From the NCBI GenBank assembly GCA_039707655.1, contig CM077667.1:544960222-545024221 (forward strand): 64,000 nt of DNA, written 5' to 3'. This document shows, piece by piece, positions 1 to 12,418 of the stretch. This DNA comes from Elymus sibiricus. Lineage: Eukaryota > Streptophyta > Magnoliopsida > Poales > Poaceae. A program made the position numbers and the translations under genes. The notes beneath the pieces were generated by a model that searched no databases, was not told the DNA's origin, and worked only from the letters and a program-made list of their open reading frames with translations. Each line of letters starts with the position of its first letter. Positions within the stretch are counted from its first letter, which is position 1.

Positions 1-419
1 GATGACTTTAGTAAAATATGGCACTTGGCCTAATACTTGCATTGCAATATTAGGTATTTACACAAAAAGTTTGGGGGGCCTTTGGATTAGTTTTGTATTT
101 TCAAAAAGCAAAAGGGCATTTAATTAATTGTTTTGGGCCCTACTAAAATAGTTTTGAGGCACAAAACCACATGATAAAATGTTGGTTCCATTTTTAGAAT
201 AGCTTAGGGAATAATTGCAACCCAAGCATGATTTTTAAATTGAAGTTTGCAAAACTTTTAAAACCACCTTTTAAATGAATTGGAATTTACAAAGGAATTT
301 GAATTGAGCTTTGATTCCAAAAGTGATCACACATGGATTAGCAAAAGCATTAGCATAATCTTGGCCATCACTGTAGCTTAATTACAATGATCACTGTAGC
401 CAAAATCCAGGGTGTCACA
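1..419. mobile_element. Probable end of an LTR retrotransposon LTR (fragment)
   Basis: AT-rich noncoding sequence that ends in GGGTGTCACA at 410-419. Read on the minus strand it would open TGTGACACCC, a start common to Triticeae Gypsy LTRs. Directly after it, from about 421, the sequence matches the reverse complement of the second CACTA element (near 20345). The junction therefore looks like an LTR that inserted into the CACTA copy on its right. The other end and the target duplication lie outside the window, so the family is not determined. Confidence 0.4.
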
Positions 420-626
420 ACCGCCTACGCCACGAGACGTCAACTGGATCTGTATTAGCGATATTATATAATAATATTCGAGATGTATTAGTGATACTAT
501 TCGATGATGTATTAGTGATATTATATGATCATATTGTTGCATAGCCTTGTATAGATTTGCATATCTCCGGTTTTGCTTATTGAATGCATTCTAATTGTTT
601 TATATTTGTTCTGGATTAGTTAAGAT

Positions 627-3600
627 ATGGACGGTAGAGATAGAGACCGTGATCAAGAGAATGTCATCTACGACATGATATGCTCCGGAAATGAAGAGAA
701 TGAAGAAGTAGATGATGGCTCACAATACCTTAACCCATCCGGTGAGGGAATTGAGGAAGAACAACCAAGAGACGAAGGCGAACCAGCTGACAATGATGTC
801 GAAGAAATTTTTCTCCCAAAGTCCGGCGAGGTATTAATTTGCCCTCTGGTGATCATCAGAAGTATTGATTGATTTGTATATATTAACAAATCTTTCTTCT
901 TTTAGCCATCCGGATCGAGCAAATCTTCTACAAGGGTTAAACGTGGCCCGACAAAAAAGTTGAAAGAAGGCAAAAAGTACAACATCGATCAAATCAGAGC
1001 AGATGGCGAACCAATTGCTCCTAAAGTGAATGCGGACAAATTTATACGTCAATGCGGAGTTATCGTTAGGGACCAAATCCCGATCTCCGCTCAAGAATGG
1101 AATCAGCCAAAAGATCCCGGAGTTCCTTTTGTCAGCGAAAGAGCAAAAGATCTGCTTTGGGAGGCGCTCATGAAACATTTCACCCTACCAGAGGGTCTCA
1201 CAGATCTCCAACGGGAGAGTCAAGAAGTGTGCTCTTAAGAAGATAGCCACACATTTCCATACTTGGAAGAAAACATTATGGAACAATTACGTGAAAGACG
1301 GAAAGAAGACTCCAGAATTCGAAGGAGAACTACTGAAGTTAAAAGATCACCGGGACGGATTTGTGGAGTTCAGGGAATCAAAAGCAGCTAAGGAACGGTC
1401 GAGAGTAAACAAGATAAATGCCGACAAAAAAACGTGGCATCATCATCTGGGCCAGGTGGCTACAAGTCTGGGTTGCCTAAGTGGGATGAATCCGAGAGAA
1501 ACATGAAGGCTGCAGGGGTCACTCCACAAACAGAGACTTGGCCCGACAGGTGCAGGACTTGGTTTTATGCACATGGGGGAAAGTTGGACCCAAAGACAGG
1601 GGGGTTCTTGAACTGGCAATTCTTAAAGAAGCCACGACCGAGTTACTTAAAGCAATAGAAGAAGCTCGAACAGGTGTGTACCAGTCCGAGAGAGAGAACG
1701 ACGAGCTTACACACGCCCTCAAGAATCCTGAACACCTGGGACGAACACGAGGCAAAGGCCTTGTTCCGTGGCTTCTAGGGTTTGCGGATTGGAACGACAG
1801 TTACAGAAGCTGTGAGAGAAAGAAGAAGCATGAAGTAGATCGGATTCAAATGGTAGAATCAAAGAACGCGGACTTGGAACGCAAATACATGCTGCAGCAG
1901 GAGCAAATTAACAAACTTAGCCAGCGCGTCTCAGCAGCAAGAGCAACCAGATGCAACATTGGATGGTACCATTCCATTATCTATGCCGAAAAGCAGCGTG
2001 GGTTCCACGGGGGTCCCGGCCGATGATGCACTACTGGCTCGCTACCCCGTGGATGATATCCTAGAGTCGACAGTTTGTGAGCTACATGTGAAACTGAAGA
2101 ACATATCCATGAAGGTGGCGGACGGCATTGCTTTACCGAGTGCACCTGAAGCAACCTTCCACGGCAATCAGATTCCACCTGGCTATGCTCGTCTCGGGGT
2201 GGATGAAGTTGTGTCGGCATATGACTCACTAGAACTTGACTTTGTTGGAGGTGAAGGGGAGCGAACACTGGGAAAAGCCATACGTTGTCTCATTTCATGG
2301 AAAGAGGAATGCATCGTGTTTCCAAACTCGGTGCCAAGGCCACCGACTCCTCCTCCAAGTCCACCGCATCAGTAAACTCCAAGCCACCTCGAGACGGAGC
2401 ACAAGGCGAGTCCGCTATATCGATCTCCGCCGCGTGAGCATAATCCATCTCACCCCGAGACGGAGCCTAGCGCGTGTCCGCGATATCGATCTCCGCCGTC
2501 TCCAAAGCGAAAGAGAGCAGAAAAGAAGAAACCAGAGCCTCCTGTCAAAAAGAAGTTATCTTACGAGAAGACTGACGAGGAACACGATGAACAAGTGGCT
2601 AAGGATTTGCATGCCCATTCTGGACCGAAACCGCCCTCGCCGCCAAAGGAGAAAATACCTGAGGAAGTCGTACAACACTTTTTGAATGCAGCTAAACCGG
2701 CGGAGAAAAGGCCGCTATTAGACTATGAACGCTCTATTAGCAAGTCCTATCATAAACAAAAAAAACAGAAGTCGAGCAGTAGTAGTAAATGCGGGAAAAA
2801 CTGTTCCCCAGCTCGGAGAACAGGCAGTGCAATCGATCATCCCGCTCAAGGTGAGTACTGATAAGGTGGTAATAACCGACGCTGATAGAGAGAATGCTAG
2901 ACAGCTCGGTATCACAGTTGAACAACTCCTAGAGATCGAGGAATTCCCACCGACGGATCTGAAGGAACTAACATGGAGAGGAGAAGCTTCTATCAACCCA
3001 AATGCACAACTTGCATGACTGGTACATGAGAGAAGTAAAGAGCGGGCGACAGATCCTCATGGTGAAAGTCAAGCGAGAGCATTACATCCATGAAAATGAT
3101 TTGTGGATTGAAAATGAAGAAATTTTTCAGTTATTCAATCAAAAAACACTCGACAAATCTCTCGTCAGTTGCTACTGTCTGTAAGTGATTTCTTTCTATA
3201 ATTTAAGTCTCTAGCTCAGCTTGTTCATTGCCTGTAATTGTCCTCACTATATTCTTTTCTGTGGTATTATGCAGAATGAAGATTTTTGAATTGAAAAGAG
3301 ATGGAATCTATGGCATTGGGTTCATTCACCCAAATATCGTTAATGAAAATCTGTTAACTACTTACTATAAGACACAGAGAAAATGTTGCTAAGGTTTTTG
3401 AAGGCCCTAAATACCAGACCAGAAATACTTTTACCTTAAAACTTCAGGTGAGTGTTATTGTCTTGTACTACAAATTCTCTTATTGCTTATATATATACTC
3501 GATTTTAAGTGTATAGTTGATGAGTTATGCATGCCCGCTTATACAAATCGTGTCCGCAGCTTCCACTGGATCCTGCTAATCATTAGAGTTGACGATGGAA

Positions 3601-4248
3601 CTGTTGAAGTACTGGACTCACTACGTAGAGACCCTGAAGAATACAGAAGCCTGTATTCGATGCTCGACAGGTAATTTCAATCATTTACGCACTATGTCAT
3701 CCTCTTTAGTTCGTTTCCTGATATCAAGTAATTAGTAACTTCTTTATTCATTTTCTTTGCCGGGCAGTGTTTGGAAAAAGTTCATCAAAGAGGTTAGAGG
3801 TGAATGGAAACCAGAGCTGAAATGGCGAAAGTCCAAGGTATTTAAGTAGTACTAGTTATGTCCACGCATCTCTTTAATTATAGTTTCAATACCAATATCA
3901 AGCTTGATTATTATCTGATTGAATTATATTCTCGTAAAGTGCATGATGCAGGAAGAAGGGACTGATTTATGTGCATACTACGTTTGCGAGAACATTCGCT
4001 TTATGACCGAAAGGACCAAAATTGCAAGAGATCTTTGGGTACGTAAACACCATTCACATTTTTTTATCATGATGTAATATATATACAGACAACTAACATA
4101 TATTCATATTGATCTCCTTTCTTTAAAGATGCACGAGATGCGGGATAAGCTCCTACCAAAGGACCGCATACGAGCAATTCAAGAGGAAATTGCGGGATTT
4201 TTGCTTGAGCAGGTCATATCTCCCGACGGAGAATACCATTACACCTAA
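627..4248 (+). pseudogene. CACTA-encoded Ulp1-type cysteine protease gene, decayed copy
   Basis: A multi-exon gene of the kind carried by large grass CACTA elements. The first exon (627-828, acidic, MDGRDRDRDQ start) ends at a GT. Exon 2 from about 905 is basic (TKKLKEGKKYN). A middle region (1538-2375) is coiled-coil-like, then Pro/Arg-rich. The C-terminal exons (about 3002-4248) form the protease domain: His in SFHWILLIIR, Asp in VEVLDSLRR and Cys in DLCAYYVCENI, the order expected for the C48/Ulp1 fold that cleaves SUMO-like conjugates. The frame breaks near 1217, 1435 and 2000, so no full protein is made. The reading ends at TAA 4246-4248, the same position as in CACTA 2. Which substrate such TE-borne proteases cut is unknown. 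Confidence 0.75.
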
Positions 4249-4544
4249 TGCCTACATGTAATGATTTGCAAATTGTGGGAGAAATTGTATATATCAAATT
4301 CTACATATGTATGTATGCATGGTCGTACGGAAAGTTCTATGTATATGATTGGTTCTACGAGAAATTCTATTATATATGCATAACGTGTATAGTATGTGGT
4401 AGCGTAAAATATGTTTGAAATGAAAAAGAATTAAATGGAATACACAAAATGAAAAAGAAAAATAAACAATCAAACCTAAACCCATAAACCCCAAAGCCCC
4501 TAAATCTTTAGTCCCGGTTGGTGTTACCAATCGGGACTAAAGTT

Positions 4545-6398
4545 TGTTGGGGAACGTTGCATGGGAAACAAAAATTTTCCTACGCACACACAAGATCTAT
4601 CCATGGTGATGAGCATCTACGAGAGGGAGAGTGAATCTACATACCCTTGTAGATCGCTAAGCGGAAGCGTTTAAGAAACGCGGTTGATGTAGTCGAACGT
4701 CTCCGCGATCCAAATCGCACGTCGTCCCTCGATCCGATCACGAACTAGTGCCGAACGGATGGCACCTCCGCGTTCAACACATGTACGGCTTGATGACGCC
4801 TTCACCTCCTCGATCCAGCGAGCGATGGTGAAGTAGTGGTTGAGTTCCAGCAGCACGACGGCGTGGTGATGGTGGTGAGGAACAATCTCTGCAGGGCTTC
4901 GCCAAGCACTACGGAGATTATGACGGAGGAACTAGAGGGTTAGGGTTGCCGCACACGGCTTGGGGAAATCTTGATGTGTCCCGTGTGCTAGCCCTGCCCC
5001 TCTATTTATATGTTGAGCCTTGGGGTCTAAACTTGGAGTAAAAGCCTCCTCCAGGTCGGTTTTGCCCGCACAAGGTCGGTTTGGCCCGCAGGAAAAGAGT
5101 CCAATTCGGATCCCTGCCGAACCGTGCACAGCCGCGCACAAGCGGTAGTACCGCTCACAAGCGGTAGTACCGCTTGGGCGGTAGTACCGCTTCACACAAG
5201 CGGTAGTACCGCTCGGGCGGTAGTACCGCTTCACACAAGCGGTAGTACCGCTTTCGCGGCAGCAAAACTACTTTTGCGCTTTCCAATACCTCGTGGGCTT
5301 TTATCCCTTTGGCCCATATAAAGTGTTGCTGCACCCGAACACTTCGGTAAACATCCGGAACCCCTTCCGGTGAACTCCGGAACTCTTCCGGAGATCAAAA
5401 CACTATTATCACATATATCAACCTTTACCTCCAGACTATTCCGGAGATCCTCGTCATGTCCGGGATCTTATCCGGGACTCCGAACAACTTTCGGTCACCA
5501 ATATAATAACTCAATTATACTAATCGTCACCAAACGTTAAGTGTGTAGACCCTGCGGGTTCGAGAACTATGTAGACATGACCGAGACACCTCTACGGCCA
5601 ATAACCAATAGCGGGACCTGGATGCCCATATTGGCTCCTACATATTCTACGAAGATCTTTTATCGGTCGAACCTCTATGTCAAGGATTCAGTTAGTCCCG
5701 TATGCTGTTCCCTTTGTTCTTCGGTATGTTACTTGCCCGAGATTCGATCATCGGTATCTCTATACCTAGTTCAATCTCGTTACCGGCAAGTCTCTTTACT
5801 CGTTCCGTAATACAAGATCTCGTGGCTAACACTTTAGTCACATTGCTTGCAAGGCTCATTGTGATGTTGTATTACCGAGTGGGCCCTGAGATACCTCTCC
5901 GTCATACGGAGTAACAAATCCCAGTCTTGATCCATGCCAACCCAACAGACACCCTCGGAGATACCTGTAGAGCACCTTTATAGTCACCCAGTTACGTTGC
6001 GACGTTTGATACACACAAGGTATTCCTCCGGTGTGAGTGAGTTGCATGATCTCATGGTCATAGGAACAGATACTTGACATGCAGAAAACAATAGCAATAA
6101 ACTGACACGATCAAATGCTACGTTTACAGTTTGGGTCTTGTCCATCACATCATTCTCCTAATGATGTGATCCCGTTATCAAATGACATCTCATGTCCATG
6201 GCTAGGAAACCTTAACCATCTTTGATCAACGAGCTAGTCAACTAGAGGCTTACTAGGGACACAGTGTTGTCTATATACCCACACATGTATTTGAGTTTCC
6301 AATCAATACAATTATAGCATGGATAATAAACGATTATCATTAACAAGGAAATATAATAATAACCAATTTATTATTGCCTCTAGGGCATATTTCCAACA
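4545..6398 (-). repeat. 3' LTR of Copia element 1
   Basis: 1854 bp. On the minus strand it opens TGTTGGAAATATGCCCTAG and closes CGTTCCCCAACA. It is collinear with the right LTR without length change. A polypurine tract adjoins its inner edge. Confidence 0.95.
5142..5251. repeat. Six copies of the palindrome GCGGTAGTACCGC in the 3' LTR
   Basis: Perfect 13-bp palindromes start at 5142, 5161, 5178, 5200, 5217 and 5239, spaced about 17-22 bp. The same cluster is at 12309-12418 in the other LTR. The spacing and perfect symmetry suggest a dimeric-protein binding array, but no function is shown. Confidence 0.9.
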
Positions 6399-6412
6399 GT
6401 CTCCCACTTGCA
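6399..6412 (-). other. Polypurine tract of Copia element 1
   Basis: Minus-strand sequence GCAAGTGGGAGAC lies directly against the 3' LTR. This is where plus-strand DNA synthesis is primed in LTR elements. Confidence 0.8.
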
Positions 6413-6448
6413 CTAGAGTCAATAATCTAGTTCACATCACTATGTGAT

Positions 6449-9400
6449 TTACATTGTAATGAATCGAACACCCATGCAGTTCTGGTGTTGTTCATGTTTA
6501 GCCCTTGGAAGAGGTTTAGTCATCGGATCTGCAACATTCAGATCCGTGTGTACTTTGCAAATATTTATGTCGTTCTCCTTGATGTAATCTCGGATGGAAT
6601 TGAAACGTCGCTTTATGTGTCTGGTCCTCTTGTGAAATCTTGGTTCCTTGGCTAGAGCAATGGCACCAGTATTATCACAAAACAGAGTCATTGGGTTAAG
6701 TGCACTAGGCACTACTCCAAGATCTGTCATGAACTCCTTCATCCAGACACCTTCCTTCGCCGCCTCCGAGGCTGCGATGTACTCCGCTTCGCATGTAGAA
6801 TCAGCTACCACGCTTTGCTTGGAACTGCACCAGCTAACCGCACCCCCATTAAGAATAAATACGTATCCTGTTTGCGACTTAGAGTCATCCGGATCAGTGT
6901 CAAAGCTTGCATCGACGTAACCCTTTACGACGAGCTCTTGATCACCTCCATAAACGAGAAACATGTCCTTAGTCCTTTTCAGGTACTTCAGGATATTCTT
7001 GGCCGCCGTCCAGTGTTCCATTCCTGGATCACCTTGAAACCTTCCGACCATACTTATGGCAAGGCTGACATCGGGTCTTGTGCACAGCATTGCATACATG
7101 ATAGAGCCTATGGCCGAAGCATAGGGGATGACACTCATCTTTTCTCTATCTTCTGCAGTCACTGGGCATTGAGTCTTACTCAACTTCACACCTTGCAATA
7201 CAGGCAAGAACCCCTTCTTGGACTGATCCATTTTGAACTTCTTCAAAACTTTGTCAAGGTATGTGCTTTGTGAAAGTCCTATTAAGCGTCTCGATCTATC
7301 TCTATAGATCTTGATGCCTAATATGAAAGCAGCTTCTCCTAGGTCCTTCATTGAAAAACTCTTGTTCAAATATTCCTTTACGCTTTCCAGCATTTCTATA
7401 TTGTTTCCAATCAGTAATATGTCATCCACATATAATATTAGAAACGCTATAGAGCTCCCACTCACTTTCTTGTAAATACAAGCTTCTCCGTAAACTTGTA
7501 TAAACTCGAACGCTTTGATCACCTCATCAAAACGAAGATTCCAACTCCGAGATGCTTGCACCAGTCCATAAATGGATCGCTGGAGTTTGCAAACTTTGTC
7601 AGCATTCTCTGGATCGACAAAACCTTCTGGTTGCATCATATACAACTCTTCCTTAAGGTAACCGTTAAGAAACGCTGTTTTGACATCCATCTGCCAAATT
7701 TCATAATCGAAAAAGGCAGCTATTGCTAACATGATTCTGACGGACTTAAGCATCGCTACGGGTGAGAAGGTCTCATCGTAGTCAACTCCTTGAACTTGTG
7801 AAAACCCTTTGCCACAAGTCGAGCTTTATAGACGGTGACATTACCGTCTGCGTCCGTCTTCCTCTTAAAGATCCATTTGTTCTGAATGGCCTTACGCCCT
7901 TCAGGTAATACTTCCAAAGTCCAAACTTTGTTTTCATACATGGATCCCATCTCGGATTTCATGGCCTCTAACCACTTCTCGGAATCCGGGCCCATCATCG
8001 CTTCTCCATAGCTCGTAGGTTCATCGTTGTCTAACAACATGACCTCTAAGACAGGGTTGCCGTACCACTCAGGAGCAGTACGCGTCCTTGTCGACCTACG
8101 AGGTTCGGTAGCAACTTGATCCAAAGCTTCATGATCATCATCATTAACTTCCTCTTCAGCTAATGTAGGCTCCACAGAAACAACTTTCTGCGCTGTGCTA
8201 CTCTCAGGTTGAAGTAAAGGTTCAACAACCTCATCAAGTTCTATCTTCCTCCCACTCAATTCTTTCGAGAGAAACTCTTTCTCAAGAAATGTTCCGTTTT
8301 TAGCGACAAACACTTTGCCTTCGGATCTGAGGTAGAAGGTATACCCAACTGTCTCTTTTGGGTATCCTATGAAGACGCATTTCTCCGCTTTGGGTTCCAT
8401 CTTTTCAGGCTGAAGCTTTTTGACATAAGCATCACATCCCCAAACTTTAAGAAACGACAGCTTTGGCTTCTTGCCAAACCAAAGTTCATAAGGCGTCGTC
8501 TCAACGGATTTTGATGGTGCCCTATTTAAAGTGAATGCAGCTGTCTCTAATGCATAACCCCAAAACGATAGTGGCAAATCGGCAAGAGACATCATAGATC
8601 GCACCATATCCAATAAGGTTCGATTACGACGTTCGGACACACCATTACGCTGTGGTGTTCCAGGCGGTGTCAATTGTGAAACAATTCCACACTGTCTTAA
8701 GTGACTGCCAAACTCATAACTCAGATATTCTCCTCCTCGATCAGATCGTAGGAATTTAATCTTCTTGTTACGATGATTCTCAACTTCACTCTGAAATTGT
8801 TTGAACTTTTCAAATGTTTCAGACTTGTGTGTCATTAAGTAAATATACCCATATCTACTTAAGTCATCAGTGAAGGTGAGAAAATAACGATAACCACCGC
8901 GCGCCTCAATACTCATCGGACCACACACATCAGTATGTATGATTTCCAATAAGTCACTTGCCCGTTCCATTGTTCCAGAGAACGGCGTTTTAGTCATCTT
9001 GCCCATGAGGCATGGCTCACATGTGTCAAGTGATTCAAAATCAAGTGACTCCAAAAGTCCATCAGCATGGAGCTTCCTCATGCGTTTTACGCCAATATGA
9101 CCTAAACGGCAGTGCCACAAGAAAGTGGTATTATCATTATCAATTCTACATCTTTTGGCATCAATGTTATGAACATGTGTATCATTACTATCGAGATTTA
9201 ATAAGAATAAACCCCTCACATTGGGTGCATGACCATAAAAGATATTACTCATATAAATAGAACAACCATTATTCTCTGATTTAAATGAGTAACCGTCTCG
9301 CAATAAACAAGATCCAGATATAATGTTCATGCTTAACGCAGGCACCAAATAACACTTATTTAGGTTCATCACTAATCCCGACGGTAATCGAAGAGCGAGC

Positions 9401-10431
9401 GTGCCGACGGCGATCACATCAACCTTGGAACCATTTCCCACGCGCATCGTCACTTCGTCCTTTGCCAGCCTCTGTCTATTCCGCAGTTCCTGTTTTGAGT
9501 TGCAAATATGAGCAACCGCACCGGTATCAAATACCCAGGCACTACAATGAGAGTTGGTAAGGTACACATCAATAACATGTATATCATATATACCTTGTTT
9601 GTTGTTGGCCGCCTTCTTGTCAACCAAATACTTGGGGCAATTCCGCTTCCAGTGTCCAGTTCCCTTGCAATGAAAACACACAGTTTCTGGTTTGGGTCCA
9701 GCCTTGGGTTTCTTCACGAGAGGAGCAACTGCTTTGCCACTCTTCTTGGAGTTACCCTTCTTACCCTTGCCATTTTTCTTGAAACTAGTGGTTTTATTGA
9801 CCATCAACACTTGATGCTCCTTCTGAATTTCAGACTCAGCGGCTTTCAGCATCGCAAACAGCTCGGCGACTGACTTGTTCATCCCGTGCATGTTATAGTT
9901 CAACACGAAGCTCTTGTAGCTAGGTGGCAATGATTGAAGAACTCTGTCAGTGATAGCCTCTGGCGGAAGGGGCATCCCTAACTCAGCCAGACGGGTGGAG
10001 TACCCAGACATTCTGAGCACGTGATCACTGATAGACCCGTTCTCCTCCATCTTGCAAGCATAGAATTTGGCGGAGATCTCATATCTCTCGATCCGGGCAT
10101 TCTTCTGAAAGATAAACTTCAACTCCTGGAACATCTCATATGCTCCATGACGTTCAAAACGTCTTTAAAGTCCCGGTTCTAAGCCATACAACATTGCACA
10201 TTGAACTATTGAGTAATCATCAGAACGAGCCTGCCAGGCGTTCACAACGTCTAGAGACTCAACTGGAGCGGGTGGATCACCAAGCGGTGCATCAAGGACA
10301 TAAGCCTTCTGGGAAGCCGTAAGGATAATCCTTAGATTACGGGCCCAGTTCACAAAGTTACTTCCATCATCTTTCAACTTAGCTTTCTCTAGGAACGCAT
10401 TAAAATTCAGGGGTGCTACTGCGCGAGCCAT
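6449..10431 (-). pseudogene. gag-pol polyprotein of Copia element 1, broken by one stop and one frameshift
   Basis: Domain order is Copia type: gag, CCHC zinc knuckle (CFHCKGTGHWKRNC), aspartic protease (DTGA), GAG-pre-integrase (WHCRLGH), integrase with its D-D-E residues (HTDVCGP, RSDRGGEY, NGVSERRN), reverse transcriptase (YVDD in YVDDILLIG) and RNase H (FCDNTGAIAL). Gag begins at 10431 with MARAVAPLNFNAFLEK. An in-frame TAA at 10165-10167 interrupts gag after 88 residues; the same frame continues for 792 more codons to 7756. A one-base loss in a run of T near 7803-7806 shifts the frame just before the RT palm. The third segment (7753-6449) keeps the rest of RT and RNase H. Everything else looks well kept, which agrees with a young insertion. 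Confidence 0.92.
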
Positions 10432-11694
10432 GATCTACAACATAAATATAGCAAAGACAACTTAGACTATTGTTCTAGATAATGAGTTTAGTTAATCATA
10501 TTACTTAAAAACTCCCACTCAAATTGACATCCCTCCGGTCATTCGAGTGTAACATGATCCAAATCCACCAACTCAAGTCCGATCATCACGTGAGTTGAGG
10601 TGGTTTTAATGGTGAACATCTTCATGTTGATCATATCTACTATATGACTCATGTTCGACCTTTCGGTCTCTTGTGTTCCGAGGCCATGTCTGTACATGCT
10701 AGGCTCGTCAAGTTTAACCCGAGTGTTCCGCACGTGTAACATGGCTTACACCCGTTGTATGCGAACGTAGAGTCTATCACACCCGATCATCACGGCGTGT
10801 CTCGAAACGACGAACTTTCGCAACGGTGCACACTTGGGGAGAACACAATTTTATCTTGAAATTTAAGTGAGGGATCACCTTATAATGCTACCGTCGTCCT
10901 AAGCAAAATAAGATGCATAAAAGGATTAACATCACATGCAAATCATAAGTGACATGATATGGCCATGAACTTGTGCTTTTGATCTCCATCTCCAAAGCAC
11001 CGGCATGATCTCCATCGTCACCGGCATGACACCATGATCTCCATCATCTTGATCTCCATCAACGTGTCGCCATAAGGTTGTCGCGCCGACTGTTGCTTCC
11101 ACGACTATTGCTAACGTTTAGCGATAAAGTAAAGCATTACATAGCGCTTAATGATTGACACGCAGGTCATACAATAATTAAAGACAACTCTATGGCTCCT
11201 GCCAGTTGCCGTACTCATCGACATGCAAGTCGTGATATTCTATACATCACATGATCATCTCATACATCACATATATCTCATCATGTAATTGGCCATATCA
11301 CATCACAACATACCCTGCAAAAACAAGTTAGACGTCCTCTAATTGTTGTTGCAAATTTTACGTGGCTGCTACGGGTTTGCAAGAACCGTTTTTACCTACG
11401 CAAAACCACAACGTGGTGTAGTGATTGCTTTTTGATCTTCTAAAAGAACCCTCTTCATTGAAATCGATTCAACTAAAGTGAGAGAGACAGACACCCGCTA
11501 GCCATCTTTATGCAACGAAGTTACATGTTAGTTGAAGGAACCTGTCTCGCGTAAGTGTACGCGTAATGTCGGTCCGGGCCGCTTCATCTCACAGTACCGC
11601 CGAATCAAATATCAACTAGTAACGGCAAGCAATATGTATACACCCACGCCCACAACTCGTTTGTGTTCTACTCGAGATCTCATCTACGCATAGA
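10432..11694 (-). other. Untranslated leader of Copia element 1
   Basis: About 1.26 kb between the primer-binding site and the gag start. No ORF with recognisable content was seen. A long leader is usual in this Copia group and would hold packaging and dimerisation signals. Confidence 0.6.
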
Positions 11695-11710
11695 CCTGGC
11701 TCTGATACCA
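11695..11710 (-). other. Primer-binding site (initiator Met tRNA)
   Basis: Minus strand TGGTATCAGAGCCAGG begins two bases inside the 5' LTR. It is the standard complement of the 3' end of plant initiator methionine tRNA and fixes the orientation of the element. Confidence 0.92.
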
Positions 11711-12168
11711 CTGTTGGGGAACGTTGCATGGGAAACAAAAATTTTCCTACGCACACACAAGATCTATCCATGGTGATGAGCATCTACGAGAGGGAGAGTG
11801 AATCTACATACCCTTGTAGATCGCTAAGCGGAAGCGTTTAAGAAACGCGGTTGATGTAGTCGAACGTCTCTGCGATCCAAATCGCACGTCGTCCCTCGAT
11901 CCGATCACGAACTAGTGCCGAACGGACGGCACCTCCGCGTTCAACACACGTACGGCTTGATGACGCCTTCACCTCCTCGATCCAGCGAGCGATGGTGAAG
12001 TAGTGGTTGAGTTCCAGCAGCACGACGGCGTGGTGATGGTGGTGAGGAACAATCTCTGCAGGGCTTCGCCAAGCACTACGGAGATTATGACGGAGGAACT
12101 AGAGGGTTAGGGTTGCCGCACACGGCTTGGGGAAATCTTGATGTGTCCCGTGTGCTAGCCCTGCCCCT

Positions 12169-12177
12169 CTATTTATA
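12169..12177 (-). promoter_or_regulatory. TATA box in the 5' LTR of Copia element 1
   Basis: TATAAATAG on the minus strand, followed by GC-rich sequence. The transcript would start about 30 bp further left. The palindrome cluster at 12309-12418 lies upstream of it. Confidence 0.6.
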
Positions 12178-12308
12178 TGTTGAGCCTTGGGGTCTAAACT
12201 TGGAGTAAAAGCCTCCTCCAAGTCGGTTTTGCCCGCACAAGGTCGGTTTGGGACGCAGGAAAAGAGTCCAATTCGGATCCCTGCCGAACCGTGCACAGCC
12301 GCGCACAA

Positions 12309-12418
12309 GCGGTAGTACCGCTCACAAGCGGTAGTACCGCTTGGGCGGTAGTACCGCTTCACACAAGCGGTAGTACCGCTCGGGCGGTAGTACCGCTTCA
12401 CACAAGCGGTAGTACCGC
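12309..12418. repeat. Six copies of the palindrome GCGGTAGTACCGC in the 5' LTR
   Basis: Same array as at 5142-5251, shifted by exactly 7167 bp. It lies 130-250 bp upstream of the TATA box, a position suited to an enhancer-like array. Confidence 0.9.

Noticed and set aside
627..4248. Reading the Ulp1 gene as a host SUMO protease
   Set aside because: A second copy lies in the opposite orientation within a bounded CACTA element, so it is transposon-encoded.
5124..5321. Open frames on both strands over the LTR palindromes (also 12291-12488)
   Set aside because: They come from the repeated GCGGTAGTACCGC unit inside an LTR and have no protein character.
11695..11710. tRNA-like sequence
   Set aside because: It is only the 16-base complement of a tRNA 3' end beside an LTR, a primer-binding site and not a tRNA gene.
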